Shown: positions 23,929 to 36,169, counted from the first letter of the stretch. The stretch is 64,000 nt of DNA from Patiria pectinifera (GCA_029964075.1 CM057133.1:18996699-19060698), one strand, 5' to 3'. Numbers and translations are program-made. Notes: generated from the letters alone by a model not told the origin.

Positions 23929-24564
23929 CTGCTTCGACTATAGCAGCTGCAAGTCCTCCAACGTGTTTCAGTTCCGTGTTTGCAGCATTCACTATGCAGT
24001 CTACTTGTTGCCTTGTCAGGTCGCCTCTGCATACTTTCAAAGTGAAGCCATTTGGTAGAGCAATTCGGCAGAGTACCCTCGTGGATACCATTGGTCTCAC
24101 TGCTGTACCTCCTTCAACTTCAGCTTCATCATCGCTGTCTTCCTGCACATTCTCTCGGATAACACACTGGTATTCATTCTCAAGCGATTCCAAAAACTTC
24201 TTCCCTTTGCTTTCTCGGAAGAGTTGGGCCATTCCAGTCTTTGAGACCGGATAAGGCTGCTCTTTGATTCTATCAACCAGCGAAGCAATGGCCTGCCTTG
24301 CGGCTTCTGAACCCTCTTCATTTCCTTGAATCACAAATCCCTTGCGGCGGCCACTCTTCTGTGGCTGGATTTTCACATGGTTTTTGGCATTCTGCATTGC
24401 TACGTTTACCAAATCTGCGCCATGGAATTTGTCGATGAGACATATTTTGTTCTTGTTTGCTGGAACGATTTTCTTTAGGATGACATTATCTTTCAAGAAA
24501 TCAAGGATTTTCTGCTTTGTCTCATCCAAGTTCGTCTTGAATCCTGCAAGTTCAACACTGTTCC
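23929..24564 (-). CDS. PARP14-like: Exon: last KH-like repeats and N-terminal third of macrodomain 1
   Basis: The 636-nt phase 1-1 exon encodes 212 residues. Roughly residues 1-150 form two KH-like units and a charged linker (VQEDSDDEAEVEGGTA). From about residue 165 macrodomain 1 begins: GFTLKVCRGDLTRQQVDCIV, then NAANTELKHVGGLAAAIV. GDLT, the NAAN strand and the GG-LA-AI ligand loop are intact, so ADP-ribose binding is expected. PARP14 macro1 is reported as an ADP-ribose hydrolase; activity here is inferred. Confidence 0.93.
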
Positions 24565-25321
24565 CTGCAGAGCAAGAAAATAAAATGGGAAATTACACTT
24601 TAATGACTCCAAACCAAGAACTTTACATAAGTTTTCCGATACAAAAGTACACCCGCATACATGGAAACAGAATCCAAAATAGTAGAACAAACGATGTAAG
24701 TTTGAATGGAGGTTTACTATTGGTTTAAAAAATGTAGGAAAATCAAATACATGTATCCCACAGTTCAGACTGGCATTCCAGAGCCACGTAAAACCAAATC
24801 AAATTGGGAGTGGCACAAGTCAACCTCAGTAGATTTTTAATTTCCAACAGATGAACTTAACACACTTTTATTTATTGGACTACGAACTGGCACAAAACTT
24901 CGCAGGGTCGGAGAATGAAATAAAACTAAAACTTTACAGTTCTTGTTTTTTACAAACATAATGCTACATGTAGTACATTGTAGGTGTAATGTTCATGTCC
25001 CCTAAAACGCATTGTGGCACAGCCACTAAATTACGTTGCATGACCCCAAACATGGAGCACCTGGATTTTCTTTCTTCCAAATATTAAAAATCCCGCGTCA
25101 GGAATAAAATAGCCATAATTTTATCATTTTTTTCTTTCTAATAATCTTGTATTCAAAGTCGGCAGTTTCGGAATCCAATAAATAAAAAAAATGCTGGCCT
25201 ACCAGTTTGATCACAGACTATTCATGTACTTCATTCAAGTCTTTACTTTGATTTGGCTCAGTGGAACGTCTGTCTGAACAGAGGGTCTATTTCTCAGTGG
25301 ACTGTTTTCCCTGAATTTTAC
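24565..25321. other. Intron between the KH block exons, nothing recognised
   Basis: AT-rich, no transposon ends or exon seen; the flanking exons join in phase without it. Confidence 0.4.
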
Positions 25322-26422
25322 CTCCTTTGTTGCTGATGGCTGCCATAACAAATTTCTGTTTGTTTATCGCATCAAGGAGCCTCTGGCCGGTTTGGTTCTG
25401 GAGAACATCCATTGCAGCTTGGCCTCTGATAGGAATGACATCCTCTTCTATTTCTCGAATGAAGTATGCTTTAGCCTGGGTTGTATCTTTCTTGCTGGCA
25501 CCAGATATGATGATCTTGCCATCGTCGGATCCCTTGCATGCTGCTCGAATGCCCTGTGACCCTAAGATCTCATGGATTTTGTCGATAACATTCAGAACAA
25601 ACTTTACCTTGTTACATCCTGTTTTGAGTTCTAATTTCTCCAGATTGTCCATTTGCCTGCGCATCGACAGTTCTGCATCCCGGACGATCTTACGTGATCC
25701 TTCAAAAGTGAGTTTGATTTTATCTTGCAAAGACATGACAGTGATCTTCAAGTTCGGAAAGTCCTTTTCAATTTTATCCTTGATGCCACATATGATAAAG
25801 GGCTGGGACTTCTCTTCTGTCAAGGTTATGTCTTCTTTTGTTTGCTCAGCTTCATACTCGGCCTTTGCTTTCAACTCCTTAATGATTTTATTGACATCAG
25901 TACATCCTTTGTCAACATCTTGCTGCTCTCCAACCAGAGTGACTAGATGAGTGCTGGCATCAAGCTGAATGGAGAAGCTCTTGGTGTTCAGCTGATTTAT
26001 TCTATCAATGACGTCTTTCCAAAATGATGGTGGGACTGCAATTCTGGATGACTTGCACCTGTTTAGGAAGTCAGTCAGAACTTGGGTAGAAGTTTCAGAC
26101 CATTTGAGCCAAGATGATTGTCGCTGTCCATCTTCCAGTAGAGGTTCCAGCCTAGCTGTTGTCTTATTGCCACCATCTGGCCATTTCAGAATGGCCTTTG
26201 CATCCCTAAGCTTCTGAGTCAAAGTCTTCTTTGTGTGTTGGCCCTTCCCGAAGATGAACTCCATGATGGGTTCTTGGACTTGTACAGTGACTGGCTTAGG
26301 GACATGAGGAGTTGGGACATCTAACGCACTCAGTCTTCCCAGACACTCATGATACTCTTCAACCAATAGCTCAGTGCCGGCAACCTTGAAGGGCCCCCCT
26401 TTCGACAGAACATCATCAACAA
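25322..26422 (-). CDS. PARP14-like: Large exon: end of RRM4 and KH-like repeat block
   Basis: The 1,101-nt phase 1-1 exon encodes 367 residues. The first 35 finish RRM4 (VVDDVLSKGGPFKVAGTELL). Then come a PVTVQVQEPIMEF linker and several KH-like units with alternating strands and helices: around residues 125-185 (FSIQLDASTHLVTLVG), 200-260 (KIKLTFEGSRKIV) and 275-325 (GKIIISGASKKDTTQAK). Canonical GxxG loops are mostly lost, as in PARP14 KH domains. The frame stops 35 bases past the donor GGAG|gtaaaa, which supports that border. Likely role: nucleic-acid or protein scaffolding. Confidence 0.9.
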
Positions 26423-26732
26423 CTATCGAAAAAATTAATGCAAACACAATCCAATAATTTAAGTTTCAACAGTAAATTTACTAAGAATGCAACAATTTCA
26501 GAAATTAGATGTCTGAAAAACAGTATAAAATTCTGCAGTCAGGAAACCTTTACAAGTTCCTAATCAGTGCCTGAAAATAAAATCAAAGAATTAAACTTCT
26601 AAGGAAATTAAAGTTTCGTGCAAGGCCGTCCCATGAAAATAAAACTTAACAACAAAAAGACTGACTAAGTTTTTGCACAAGGAGCAACATGAAAGAAAAG
26701 AAATTGTTGTTCTTCATGAAATGTTGGCATAC

Positions 26733-26870
26733 CTTTCCAGTCTTCAAAGTAGACAACAGCCTGAGTGTCCGTTGGTCCCTGCTGTACGTCTCTGACACCG
26801 GTGCCGCCACTTTTCTTTTTGTTGTCAAAATACAACTCAATCATCTCCAAAGATGCTGTCTGTGAGACCC
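26733..26870 (-). CDS. PARP14-like: Exon: RRM4 core
   Basis: The 138-nt phase 1-1 exon encodes VSQTASLEMIELYFDNKKK, SGGTGVRDV and QAVVYFEDWK. LxLYFxNKKKSGG and the AxVxFED strand are diagnostic of PARP14-type RRMs. I chose the acceptor after ttgaag; an alternative acag 15 bases further in keeps the frame but removes GVSQT, part of strand 1, so it is less likely. Confidence 0.85.
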
Positions 26871-28891
26871 CTTCAACACAAACATAGTTTTTCAAATAAT
26901 ACAATGTATATGTTGCAACTTGCATGCAAATTCCGTTTTCACAACACGTACATGTACATATGTACAAAACTTAAAACTTACGAAACATAACGACAAAACG
27001 TAACTGACAGATATCCAGGACTGATCCTGGATGCATAGTGTACCAACATTCCACTATAAACTTCCATGCAAATGTGGACAAATTTATGAAATTTTTAGAA
27101 CAACAAGCATCAAATGTGGTACTAAATTGAAGGGGACATCAAGATCTTTCACTTGATCAATGTACTGTGCCAGTGAGATGAGATATAGTGTGCACGTATT
27201 TCTTGTCAATGAACTGTTTTGGGGCGAAAATTAAGGATTTTGTCATTTTGGCGGTTTTGGGGTTTATACGAAATGCAAGTGTTACTGTGGGTTTTTGTTT
27301 TTATTTTATTAGGTCATATTTTATGCCAAAAGAGTTTTTAGTTTAATTATTAGTTTCTCATAATATTTTAACTTGTATCCAAGACGGTCGGACAGACCAT
27401 AATATGAGTAACTGTAGTGTGAGCAGTCAGCCTTTTTCTTTCTAGCATTCATAAAAAATTGTGTATACATTTGTACTGTCCACATTAATACTTAACTAGA
27501 TATCATGTAAAAATACACATTTGTTTATTACAATTTCATAAAGCAAACTACTGAATAAAAAGAATCAACAAAATTAGCTGGCCTAATGTTCCAGCCTTAA
27601 GCAGGACCTTCTCAAAGCCTTTGGCATTTAATTTTAGTAACAGTATTTCCAAAGAGTGCAGTTCTGAAATGAAGGAGCATATACTGTAACTGTAAATTTG
27701 TTGTTGACCATGCACTCAGAATGTTCAAATTTCATCAATATTCTCAGTATCTTACATGGTTTTGTTGAATTTATCTAAAAATAAACTAATTCACTGGCTA
27801 CAGGTCTCACCTTCCACGAGAATACAATCTGACTCCTTCATCTTCTCTGCTGTCAAATAGGCTCCACTCAACGCTTTTGAAGAAATTCTTTTGATTACTT
27901 TCTCAAAGTCTAAAAACATTCAAAATAATAAGCAATCAGTTAGATATGAGTACACATTGAATAATGTGTAGCAACGCAACGACTATGAAACACAGTGAAG
28001 AATGTAGTAATTTGCCAAACAGAAACCATACCTTTTGGGTCTGGGATTATTATTTTATTACAATTTATACCATTTAAAAGTATTTGCTATTTGTGTATTT
28101 CTGTTAAATGTGAAAACAACAAAGTGCTCAAAATGTAAACACTGGTGCTTAACAACTAACCTAATGACGTTTTAACTCTATCAATGCTCCACATTGAAAG
28201 AAAGCAATATTCTAAGATCTCGATTTCAATTCAAAAGTAGCCTAGTCATCTTTGAATTGTGCCCGAAATCAGCATCTCTATCTGTTACAAAAATTCCAGT
28301 TTTCTTAAAAAAAACCACAAACATCAAGTGCCATGATTTCACAGGATGCTTGAGACTATAATTCACTAACAGTTAAGTAAGATATTTCATAATAAGTTGG
28401 TTGTTCTGTTTTTTGATGTTTGCAAATACTGTATAACAATATTACCTTTAAGTAGGTTGCTTAAGAGCTAACCTGTTGCAGATAATAACTGACATTTTTA
28501 CTACTGTACATTTTGAGAAAACTGGAAGGATCCCGTAACTGGCTCCTATTGCTCAGAGTAATGCATGCAAAAAGAGTGCCCCATAATATAACAGGCACCC
28601 TCTTTTGAAACTACAATCAATGTTTGCTTCCTTCCAAATAATACCATTGAAGGCGGAATCATTTCACAGGGTCTTTGCTACCAGTCCTATCGTCACTTTG
28701 AGCAAGGTTCCTGTATTTAAATCAGTGAGTGAGTAATTTTCTAGGTAATTATAAATTATCCTACACCACAGTAAACATCTATAATGTTGGCGCTAGGAAT
28801 CATGCATGTGCAGTCAAGTGCACCTAAAAATTGTTTGAAGAACATAGCATGCATGAATAAAACAGAAGTAATTTTCAAGAGCAAGTTATAC
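26871..28891. other. Two introns around the RRM3/4 exon, nothing recognised
   Basis: The stretches 26871-27810 and 27910-28891 are AT-rich with no repeat ends visible. They are among the few transposon-poor introns of this gene. Confidence 0.4.
27811..27909 (-). CDS. PARP14-like: Exon: end of RRM3 and start of RRM4
   Basis: The 99-nt phase 1-1 exon encodes DFEKVIKRISSKALSGAYLT then EKMKESDCILVEG. The first part is the last helix of RRM3; CILVEG is strand 1 of RRM4. Splice borders are clean (acceptor tag, donor gtgag). Confidence 0.8.
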
Positions 28892-29143
28892 CTTGGATGT
28901 CTTCTGTGAATGTGCAAAGTGCTGTTCCAGGCACTTCACCATATTGTATCTTGAACTCATCCGTACCAGACCGATTCTCAACAAACATTGGCACAAGCTC
29001 TGGATTACAACCATCAGGAATTCCGCTCAGAAACAGACATCGCTTCTTGACTGGACGAGGGCGAGGTTTCTTCTTTACAATCAGTTGCACCATCAGGTTA
29101 GCTCCTCCAAGCTTATGCTGTCTTGCAATCACTTTGCTAGCAA
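28892..29143 (-). CDS. PARP14-like: Exon: end of RRM2 and start of RRM3
   Basis: The 252-nt phase 1-1 exon encodes the last helix/strand of RRM2 (LASKVIARQHKLGGANLMVQ), a basic linker KKKPRPRPVKK, then RRM3 from CLFLSGIPDG to ALCTFTEDIQG. This linker-to-strand arrangement is what the family uses between successive N-terminal RRMs. The exon is common to either upstream cassette. Confidence 0.85.
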
Positions 29144-29420
29144 CTAAAAGAAGAAGAAAAGAACTATCAATGCCAAAAAATATCAGAACCAAGAATGTTG
29201 TTTGCTTTCAAATGGCCATCTCACCTCCAAACCTATGGCCCCATTCACTCATAGCAATTATGCCTAAACAAAATTAACTATGCCAAAATATAGGAGTATG
29301 CAAGAGCTGATGTGTTTGTTGACATACATACACAAGTTAGTTCTAGTGTATGTTATTTTAAATGACAGAAAGGATTTTGTATTTATTGGTACAGAACTTT
29401 ACAAAAAGAAAATGACATAC

Positions 29421-29613
29421 GTGATGGGTTCTCAAATGTCATTCTGATGGCTCCAGTCTTCGGGTCATGCTCCCATGTCTTGATGTCACCTCCTCCAGAT
29501 CTTCTGGGATTCTCAAAATGCATCTTGATCATCTCCTCTGATGACGATTTGTTGAAACCGGTAACCTCAACAAATTGCTCCTCTTCTTCCTCTTTCCCAT
29601 TATGAGAATCCTC
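29421..29613 (-). CDS. PARP14-like: Exon: first half of RRM2, cassette B
   Basis: The 193-nt exon (phase 0 in, phase 1 out) has an acidic lead then QFVEVTGFNKSSSEEMIK, MHFENPRRSGGG and IRMTFENPS. It keeps the RRM landmarks: strand 1, helix 1, the SGGG turn and the aromatic TFE strand. It joins the exon at 28892 in phase, and the join gives a continuous RRM (ENPSLASKVIARQHKLGG). This copy looks the better preserved of the two. Confidence 0.82.
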
Positions 29614-30170
29614 CTAAAGATATTAAAGATGGATCAATGCAGATGAATAAGTCTGCACATAACAAATTGGAAAGACAGAAAATGTCTATGCTGGACCCCG
29701 CCAATAATCCTCATTGTACCTGACTCTCCGAGGCTGCATTCAGCGAGTCCCTAGAAGTAACATAAATTTACACCTGTGGGCACAAACAGCAAGAGTATGA
29801 ACTCGGGATCATTCTCTGTATTAACCCTTCAAGCTTCAAGCCCGAAAAATGTATGCGGTGGAACCACCATGAGAGTTTTATCACATTGCGTGTTTCTAGG
29901 TCGATAACCCTGGCATGCCTGTACATGCACAAGATATAGGTCATTCACATGGCCAGGGATTGTTTACAACCTCTCTGGGCTCTGGGCAGCACGAGGGGTT
30001 GACACAAATGGATCGGCGGCACTAGATGTTGGCCACTAAGATCTCGCATTACAGCACAAAGGCATTAGCCGCCATCTTGGCTTCTGTCTTTCAACACCTT
30101 ACTCCTGAGTGGCTAGGGTCTGGCCAATGGGAGTCTACAGACTTGTGGTGTATAGTAGGGGTGAGGATTA

Positions 30171-30544
30171 GGCCAAAAAAAAAAATGAGTCGGTCTCTGG
30201 TCAGCGCGCGCATCGATTTTAATCATGCGCGTCAATCTTTTTTTTTTCCGAAATGTTCTGCGGTAGCTTCAACATCGCCCTCTATTGCCGCACCTCCTCA
30301 ATTTTTTTTTACCAAAGAGCACCAAAGAATGGGAAATTGCACCAAGGCAAATGATCGAGAGCACCACAGCAAATTATTGAGGACACCAATGTACATGAGG
30401 ACACCAAAAAAAGCAAAATAGTACCCCACCTTGTCTGTACAATTCAAGCTTGAAGAAAAAAAAAAATAAAAAAAAAATAAAAAGCCGCGTCCCCGTGTCA
30501 TTCCTGAACTTTGGTCTGACCAGAGACCGAATATTTTTTTGGCC
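30171..30544. mobile_element. Harbinger-like MITE, copy 3
   Basis: 374 bp, left ggccaaaaaaaaaa with TTA before it, right tttttttggcc followed by TTG, a mutated TTA. Inner match gtcggtctctggtc / gaccagagaccga. Same internal sequence as copy 2 (ggaaattgcaccaaggcaaa). Confidence 0.82.
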
Positions 30545-30571
30545 TTGCATGGAACTTTGGCCTTATTGGCC

Positions 30572-30656
30572 AGTGGCGTAGCCAGGAATTTTTCAGTGGG
30601 GGGGGGGGGGGAAAAAAGGTTTCATGGGGGGCTGTCCCCCCCTAGCTATGCCACTG
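30572..30656. mobile_element. Short G/C-run hairpin MITE
   Basis: Starts cagtggcgtagccagg and ends gctatgccactg, with a G run and a matching C run between. Confidence 0.65.
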
Positions 30657-31382
30657 TTATTGGCCCATTGAAAAAAAAAATCACCATATTTGGAAAACAA
30701 TGATAATTTTTTTCACTGCGCCACTGCTCAGTCGAAGGGTTAAGAGCAGGAGTTACTCTTGCAGCTGGCTAAATCATGGGATTTCGAGATGGTGGAAGGG
30801 TAAACATTGTCAGTTTTACAAAGTTAACAGCCTTTTCTTTACAAACGTGTGTTACCTATTTCCTCATTAAAGTTTTCTACAAAGAATTACCTTCTGGTAT
30901 TGTGGCAGCCATTTTGTCCATGCCTAATAACATTAATTGATGGGACCTGAGTGCAATGTGTACGCATCATTTTCCTACTCTCAAGAGTATCAAGAATTAT
31001 CCGAAGGATTGCAGTCTTTCACTTGTGAAATACATTTGCTTGTTCTCAACTTGGCTTATTTGACTAGGCTGGCCCAAGAGGGCCATCCTAGTCCTCTTTG
31101 CAGTACCGATCTCACTGACTGACTCGCTCCCTGACTATCACTAGTAAACTAGACATGTCTCACCTTTGACCACAAATTTAAATTTGCTGGTCCTAAAGGG
31201 CCAACCTACAGTTCTCAGTTTTTGTACCCGTCTCTCCGACTGCCACATGTGAATTAGACTTGCGTAAGTCCACCATGGCTCAAAAATGAGACCCCCTTGG
31301 ACCAAATTGGTCTGGTACTATCTTTACTAGGCTTGCCTAGTCATGGTGTATTTAAGCCCCTATTTATTAAATGAAATCGTAC

Positions 31383-31687
31383 CTCTTGCATATGCTCCTG
31401 GTGTTTTGAGGGAGCCTCCAAGCGTCCTTTTTTAGCTGCTGCTGTCTGCTTCTCCTCAGAGATTTCAGATTCAACTTTGCTGCCCCTTGGTTTCCTTTGC
31501 TTCTTCTCACCAGTTTGTGGTCCAGAGGACATGGTGGTGTTTTGGGGTCCGTGATGGTCTTGATCTTGCTTGTTCATTTGATCCTGCGCTGCTGCTCCTT
31601 TTTGTTGTGGTATCCAGCTGCCTTTTTGGATCCCGCCACTGCCACGCAACTGATGTTCGCTGCTTTCTCCTGGCTGTTGATGGTGTC
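31383..31687 (-). CDS. PARP14-like: Exon: Gln/Lys-rich linker, cassette B
   Basis: The 305-nt exon (phase 1 in, phase 0 out) encodes about 101 residues starting HHQQPGESSEHQLRGSGG, with the same core (KGAAAQDQMNKQDQ, HHGPQN) and end (PSKHQEHMQE) as cassette A. Acceptor and donor match those of cassette A. The basic run is EKKQRKPRGSK, a weaker candidate nuclear signal. A 585-bp tandem duplication has made a third, broken copy directly to the right. Confidence 0.74.
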
Positions 31688-32580
31688 CTACATGATGGTA
31701 TGTATAAGAACATGTAAATATGGATCTTTCAGGGAAAAGTTTGATAATGGAAGTGTTCATGCTCCATTCAGGAACTTTTTCTTTGGAAGCAACAGGGACA
31801 AATGATTTGAACAAACTAATATGAATAAATGATGTGCCAATAATGTTCTTAGCAATGTCTGCTATAGTTTTAGGCCCCGTGGATTAATTCCGATTTGCGT
31901 GCGCCCCCATGCGCCTGCAAGCGCATGCGTGCTCATGCGTGCTACCCGTGCTGCACGGGACTGCCCGCAATTGCATAGGCCCCTGCGTGCCTTTGCGTGC
32001 CTCCAAGCGTCCTTTTGTAATTGCTACTCTCTGCTTCTCCTCAGAGATTTCTGATTCAACGTTGCTGCCCCTTGGTTTCCTTTGCTTCTTCTCACCAGTT
32101 TGTGGTCCAGAGGACTTGGTAAGGTTTTGGGGTCCGTGATGGTCTTGATCTTGCTTGTTCATTTGATCCTGCGCTGCTGCTCCTTTTTGTTGTGTTATCC
32201 AGCTGCCTTTTTGGATCCCGCCACTGCCACGCAACTGATGTTCGCTGCTTTCTCCTGGCTGTTGATGGTGTTCTACTTGATGGTATGTATAAGAACATGT
32301 AAATATGGATCTTTTAGGGAAAAGTTTGATAATGGAAGTGTTCATGCTCCATTCAGGAACTTTTTCTTTGGAAGCAAAAGGGACAAATGATTTGAACAAA
32401 CTAATATGAATAAATGATGTGCCAATAATGTTCTTAGCAATGTCTGCTATAGTTTTAGGCCCCGTGGATTAATTCCGTTTTGTGTGCGCCACCGTGCGCC
32501 TGCAAGCGCACGTGTGCTCATGCGTGCTACCTTGTGCTGCACGGATCTGCCCGCAATTGCATAGGCCCCTGCATGCACTG
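31412..32580. repeat. 585-bp tandem duplication joining exon and transposon sequence
   Basis: Two near-identical units, about 31412-31996 and 31997-32580. Each holds most of the linker exon, the intron to its right (aagaacatgtaaatatgg, gaataaatgatgtgcc) and about 115 bases of a transposon end starting ggattaattcc. Because both units carry the transposon end, the duplication came after the insertion. Confidence 0.85.
31997..32272 (-). pseudogene. PARP14-like: Broken third copy of the linker exon
   Basis: This nearly matches the cassette B exon (HHQQPGESSEHQLRGSGG, KGAAAQDQMNKQDQ) and has an acceptor at its right end, but the left end departs after GRLEA into transposon-derived sequence and lacks the PSKH-EHMQE end and its donor. 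The next usable gt would leave phase 1 instead of phase 0. It was made by the 585-bp tandem duplication. Confidence 0.75.
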
Positions 32581-33062
32581 TTCCAAAAAAGTCTGCACTT
32601 TCTGGGTACGAGTGTACGATTTTTCAAGTAGATTTTAATTTTACACGGTGTTTTAAATGAAAGTATCGGCTCACGCGAAAATGTTTAGGGCATTTCCTGT
32701 CCTTTCCTGGGCACCTTTATCATTAACAATTTGTTAACATTTCCTGTCATTTTGGAATGCGTGTAATTATTGGTACCACTTGAGTGGATGAGTCATGCTT
32801 GGCCCTGCCAAGTGTTTACAACAAACCAATGAGCGGATTAAGGGGGACAATGGCTTAAGTCCAAGACGATGTCTATTGTGCATTTCTGTGGTTTGTTTGA
32901 AATGTTTTACTGTCTGGCACTGAGCCCGTTTGCGTGCCACGAGCAAGTCCGTTCCAATGCGAGCAGATGCGTGCCGATGCGGGCCAGTGGGTTCAAAATC
33001 TCCTTTGTTCAAGTTTGCCCGCATGCGCACGCGTGCCCCGGGGGCGCACGCAAAATTAATCC
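32466..33062. mobile_element. Non-autonomous DNA transposon with ggattaatt ends
   Basis: Starts ggattaatt and ends aattaatcc; both ends continue into a GC-rich inverted segment (tgcgtgcgcc / gggcgcacgca). About 597 bp, no transposase-like frame. A 116-base piece of the left end is repeated at 31881-31996. No clear target duplication seen. Confidence 0.6.
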
Positions 33063-34119
33063 TTACATCAATAATGACCTGAAATGCCTACAGATCAATG
33101 TCTATCTTGCATTGAACAGAGTAGATTGGAGGAAAGCTATCTGACCAAGAAGACATGATCATTATGGTGTCCGACCCTCGAGTTCGGGGACAGAGGGACA
33201 GACGGACTATAAACAGATAGAAAAAAGTTTTATTGTAAGGGAATTACCTTTTTTAAAGTATTTTTGTGATTCGTAGGAAGGCACTATTGCACTAGCCATA
33301 AGTGCTCAACTTATGAACTTAATAAACATTGTAGCTCTTTGTTTCTGGGGCTTGGGAAGCACGTGACCATGGATCACACTAGAACAATACAACCGCACTT
33401 CTCACATACATGTAGTTGTTGTTTTGGAGTAAGATTTTCATAATTTAGCTGTATACATGTAAGACATGACAACAAATACGGTGTCTTCATATTACAGTAA
33501 TTCAGTTGGAGTACGCCAAAAGGGTTAGAAGGAATGAAATTGTTATTATAACAACTAATCACACTTGAGTATTAGTCAAACAGGAATCTTATAAGAATCT
33601 TAATAATGGAAAGAGTTGTTGTCAAAGAATAACAAAAACTTGGTGCTGGAGTGAGCTGCATCAGTTGCTTTGTCAATGAAACCCATTAAGCCTTTCTGAG
33701 ACATGGCCGACAAAATAGGAGGGCATCATTTGGTTTTGGTCAATACAAAAGACTTTACCCAAATCAAACAGGGCCCTCCTATTGTGTCTGCCACACTTCA
33801 AATAGGCTAATGGAGGCCAATCAACAATTTCTGAGTGAATCAACAACAAACGTAGACATCAAAACTACACCACCTGTGGATTATCAGTGGAGGTAAAAGG
33901 CACAATAATCTCAGCTTTGAAGAACAAACATGCCAAATACCATAATGTTAATGTGGAAAGTGAGGAAAGCAGACAGCGATTATTACAAGATAGCACCATG
34001 AAATTTATTTCTTGTGGATCAAGTCAGCCTGATGTGAATAATATGGCCCTCGCCAAATCCCTGTCCTGGCCTCTAGCCAGTTTTAAACAGGCCAAGCACA
34101 TATTTATTCCTTTAATAAT

Positions 34120-34385
34120 AACATTGGATGGCTATTTTGGAGGTATGAGAATATATTACTATAACGATAAAAAAATATTGTTATAGCTCATGCAATATAT
34201 TCTTGTTTCCCCCATAAAGCCATCCAATATTTTAATATTAAATATTAAAAATCCAAAACTTAATTACGATTATGAACAACCTTTAAAAATTACATATTGT
34301 TATACTAAAATTAAAATAATTTTAGTGTAACAATATGTAATTTTTAAAGGTTGTTCATAATCGTAATTAAGTTTTGAATTTTTGT
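34120..34385. repeat. Two adjacent palindromes
   Basis: First, about 34122-34232: ttggatggctattttgg ... ccataaagccatccaa, with ataacgataaaa / tattgttatagc. Second, about 34250-34383: aaaacttaattacgattatg, gttatactaaaatta and their inverse. Both look like inserted foldback MITEs. Confidence 0.82.
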
Positions 34386-34394
34386 TTTGTTTTT

Positions 34395-34470
34395 TTGGTT
34401 AATGATTGTAAAGCGCCTTGAACGTCAATTTGAAGGATTTGGCGCTATATTATTTCTAATTATTATATAA
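34395..34470 (+). mobile_element. 3' tail of a CR1/L2-like LINE
   Basis: Contains gtaaagcgccttgaacg and ggcgctatat followed by an attatt-like run, the usual 3' end of such LINEs, also present in inverse at 62350-62420. Confidence 0.6.
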
Positions 34471-34645
34471 ATGTTTCATACAAGGCAAATTCTTTGAATT
34501 GTTCACATATTATAACTATTGATTTTGGATGGATTCAATGTCACTTCTTTGTGAAAGTTTTTTAAATTTGCAAGATTGCTGCATATCTGCAAAATTGTTT
34601 CTTCCATGTAATGTGACAAAAGAAAAACTTAATTGAAGAACGTAC

Positions 34646-34844
34646 GTGATGGATTCTTAGATGTCATTCTGATGGCTTCTGTCTTTGTGTTATGCTCACA
34701 TGTCTTGATGGCACCTCCTCCAGATCTTATGGGATTCTCAAAATGCATCTGGAGCTTATCCTCTAAAGATGATTGGTTAGAGCCGGTAACCTCAACAAAT
34801 TGCTTCTTCTCCTCTTGTTCCTCTTTCTCATCTGAAGAATCCTC
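34646..34844 (-). CDS. PARP14-like: Exon: first half of RRM2, cassette A
   Basis: The 199-nt exon (phase 0 in, phase 1 out) opens with an acidic run and then the RRM start QFVEVTGSNQSSLEDKLQ, followed by MHFENPIRSGGG and an IRMTSKNPS end. FVEV-G and LxMHFENxxRSGGG are the strand 1 and helix 1/loop pattern of the PARP14-type RRM. The duplicate at 29421-29613 reads IRMTFENPS; the aromatic F of the RNP-like strand is S here, which may weaken the fold. The second half of this RRM is encoded only by the exon at 28892-29143, so a complete domain requires skipping cassette B. Confidence 0.75.
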
Positions 34845-35753
34845 CTGAAGAGATTAAAGATGGATCAATGATATCAAAGATGTCAAATTACGTCAAAGAT
34901 AATGAATAAGTCTGCACATTCTAAATTGGAAAGACAGAAAAATGTCTTCGCTGGACCCAGAAGTGCCAGCCCATAATCCTGATTGTACCTGACTCTCTGA
35001 GGCTGCATTCGAGCGAGTCACTCACTTTAACGTGAGTATACACCTGTGCGCACAAACTGCTAGAACATGAACCTGGGTACGGGAGAGTATACTCTCTGAA
35101 GAGCAGGTGTTACTCTTGCTCCTGGCTAAAATCATGTGATTTTAAGATGGTGGAAGGGTAAATATTGTCATTTTTCAAAGTTAAGAGCTTTTTCTAGAGA
35201 ATTTGTATTTAATATGATAAATCAGGACAAGAATGAAAGTGTATTTACATATTTCCAAATAAAGCTTTATTTTTTTTATGAAGAATTACTTCTGCTATTG
35301 CGGAATCTTTTTGGTGCATACCTAATGTGGGGCCGCGCACGTGTACCCACGATATTGTATGTATACCATGCCTATGGGCGGAGAGGTTTCTAATCAAATG
35401 TGTACATGCGCAGTGCAATCTTTTGCTTTTAATAAATTCTCATGAAATCAATGCATCATTTCTCATATTTAATATCAACCAGGCCAGCTTTTAATCATCA
35501 ACATTTGTTATAACACTGTACCCTCAGCCCCACCATTTAGATTTATCTTCCCAGCTATTTAGTGACACAGAGGTTTTCCTGTCAACACGTCATTTATTTC
35601 AGACTTTGGATGCGACGTGCGAATCATTGGGGTTTACCATGACATTAAATGATGTTAGAATACAGTCTGAAAAGTCAAGCATATGAGGTGGTTCTGGCAA
35701 AATCAGATGAAAGTGCATGGGCACAATAGAAAAATTAAAAAAAATCAAAACTT

Positions 35754-35985
35754 AAGGCAAAAAAACCAAAAGTCTCCGGTTTCTGGTCTGCGCGCGCATT
35801 GCCGTAGGCATGCACATCGGCAAAATAAAAAAAAATTTTTTCAATGTAAGATGGTGTCTCAAAACCCCCAAACGCACTGGTTAGACTGGAATCCTGCTGC
35901 TGCACAATTTTTATGTGTTTTTAGATGGGGTTACAATCGAGTAAAAGCCTTATGTGGCCTCTCTGGGCTCCCATATATTGCGTAA
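35754..35985. mobile_element. Truncated Harbinger-like MITE
   Basis: Starts aaggcaaaaaaaccaaaagt, then ctccggtttctggtctgcg, tgtaagatggtgtctcaaaa, ggaatcctgctgctgcacaa and tatgtggcctctctggg. This equals about two thirds of copy 4 in inverse; the second end is gone. Confidence 0.72.
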
Positions 35986-36169
35986 AGCTATGCGTACGTA
36001 AGGGGGTCTAAAAAGTCAGCATTTGATGCTACATACTTCAAGGATGCCCTTAAAACAACATTAACCATTCGAGTGATGTGACCAGTGTGCAATGCATATT
36101 ATGCAACATTTTCCTACATTCAATAGTATCAAGTATGGCCCAAACAAATGCAGCATGTCACTTGTGAAT

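Noticed and set aside
28892-28906. Alternative acceptors and donors a few bases away in several exons
   Set aside because: The chosen borders are the ones that keep domain sequence and codon phase together; alternatives broke one or the other.
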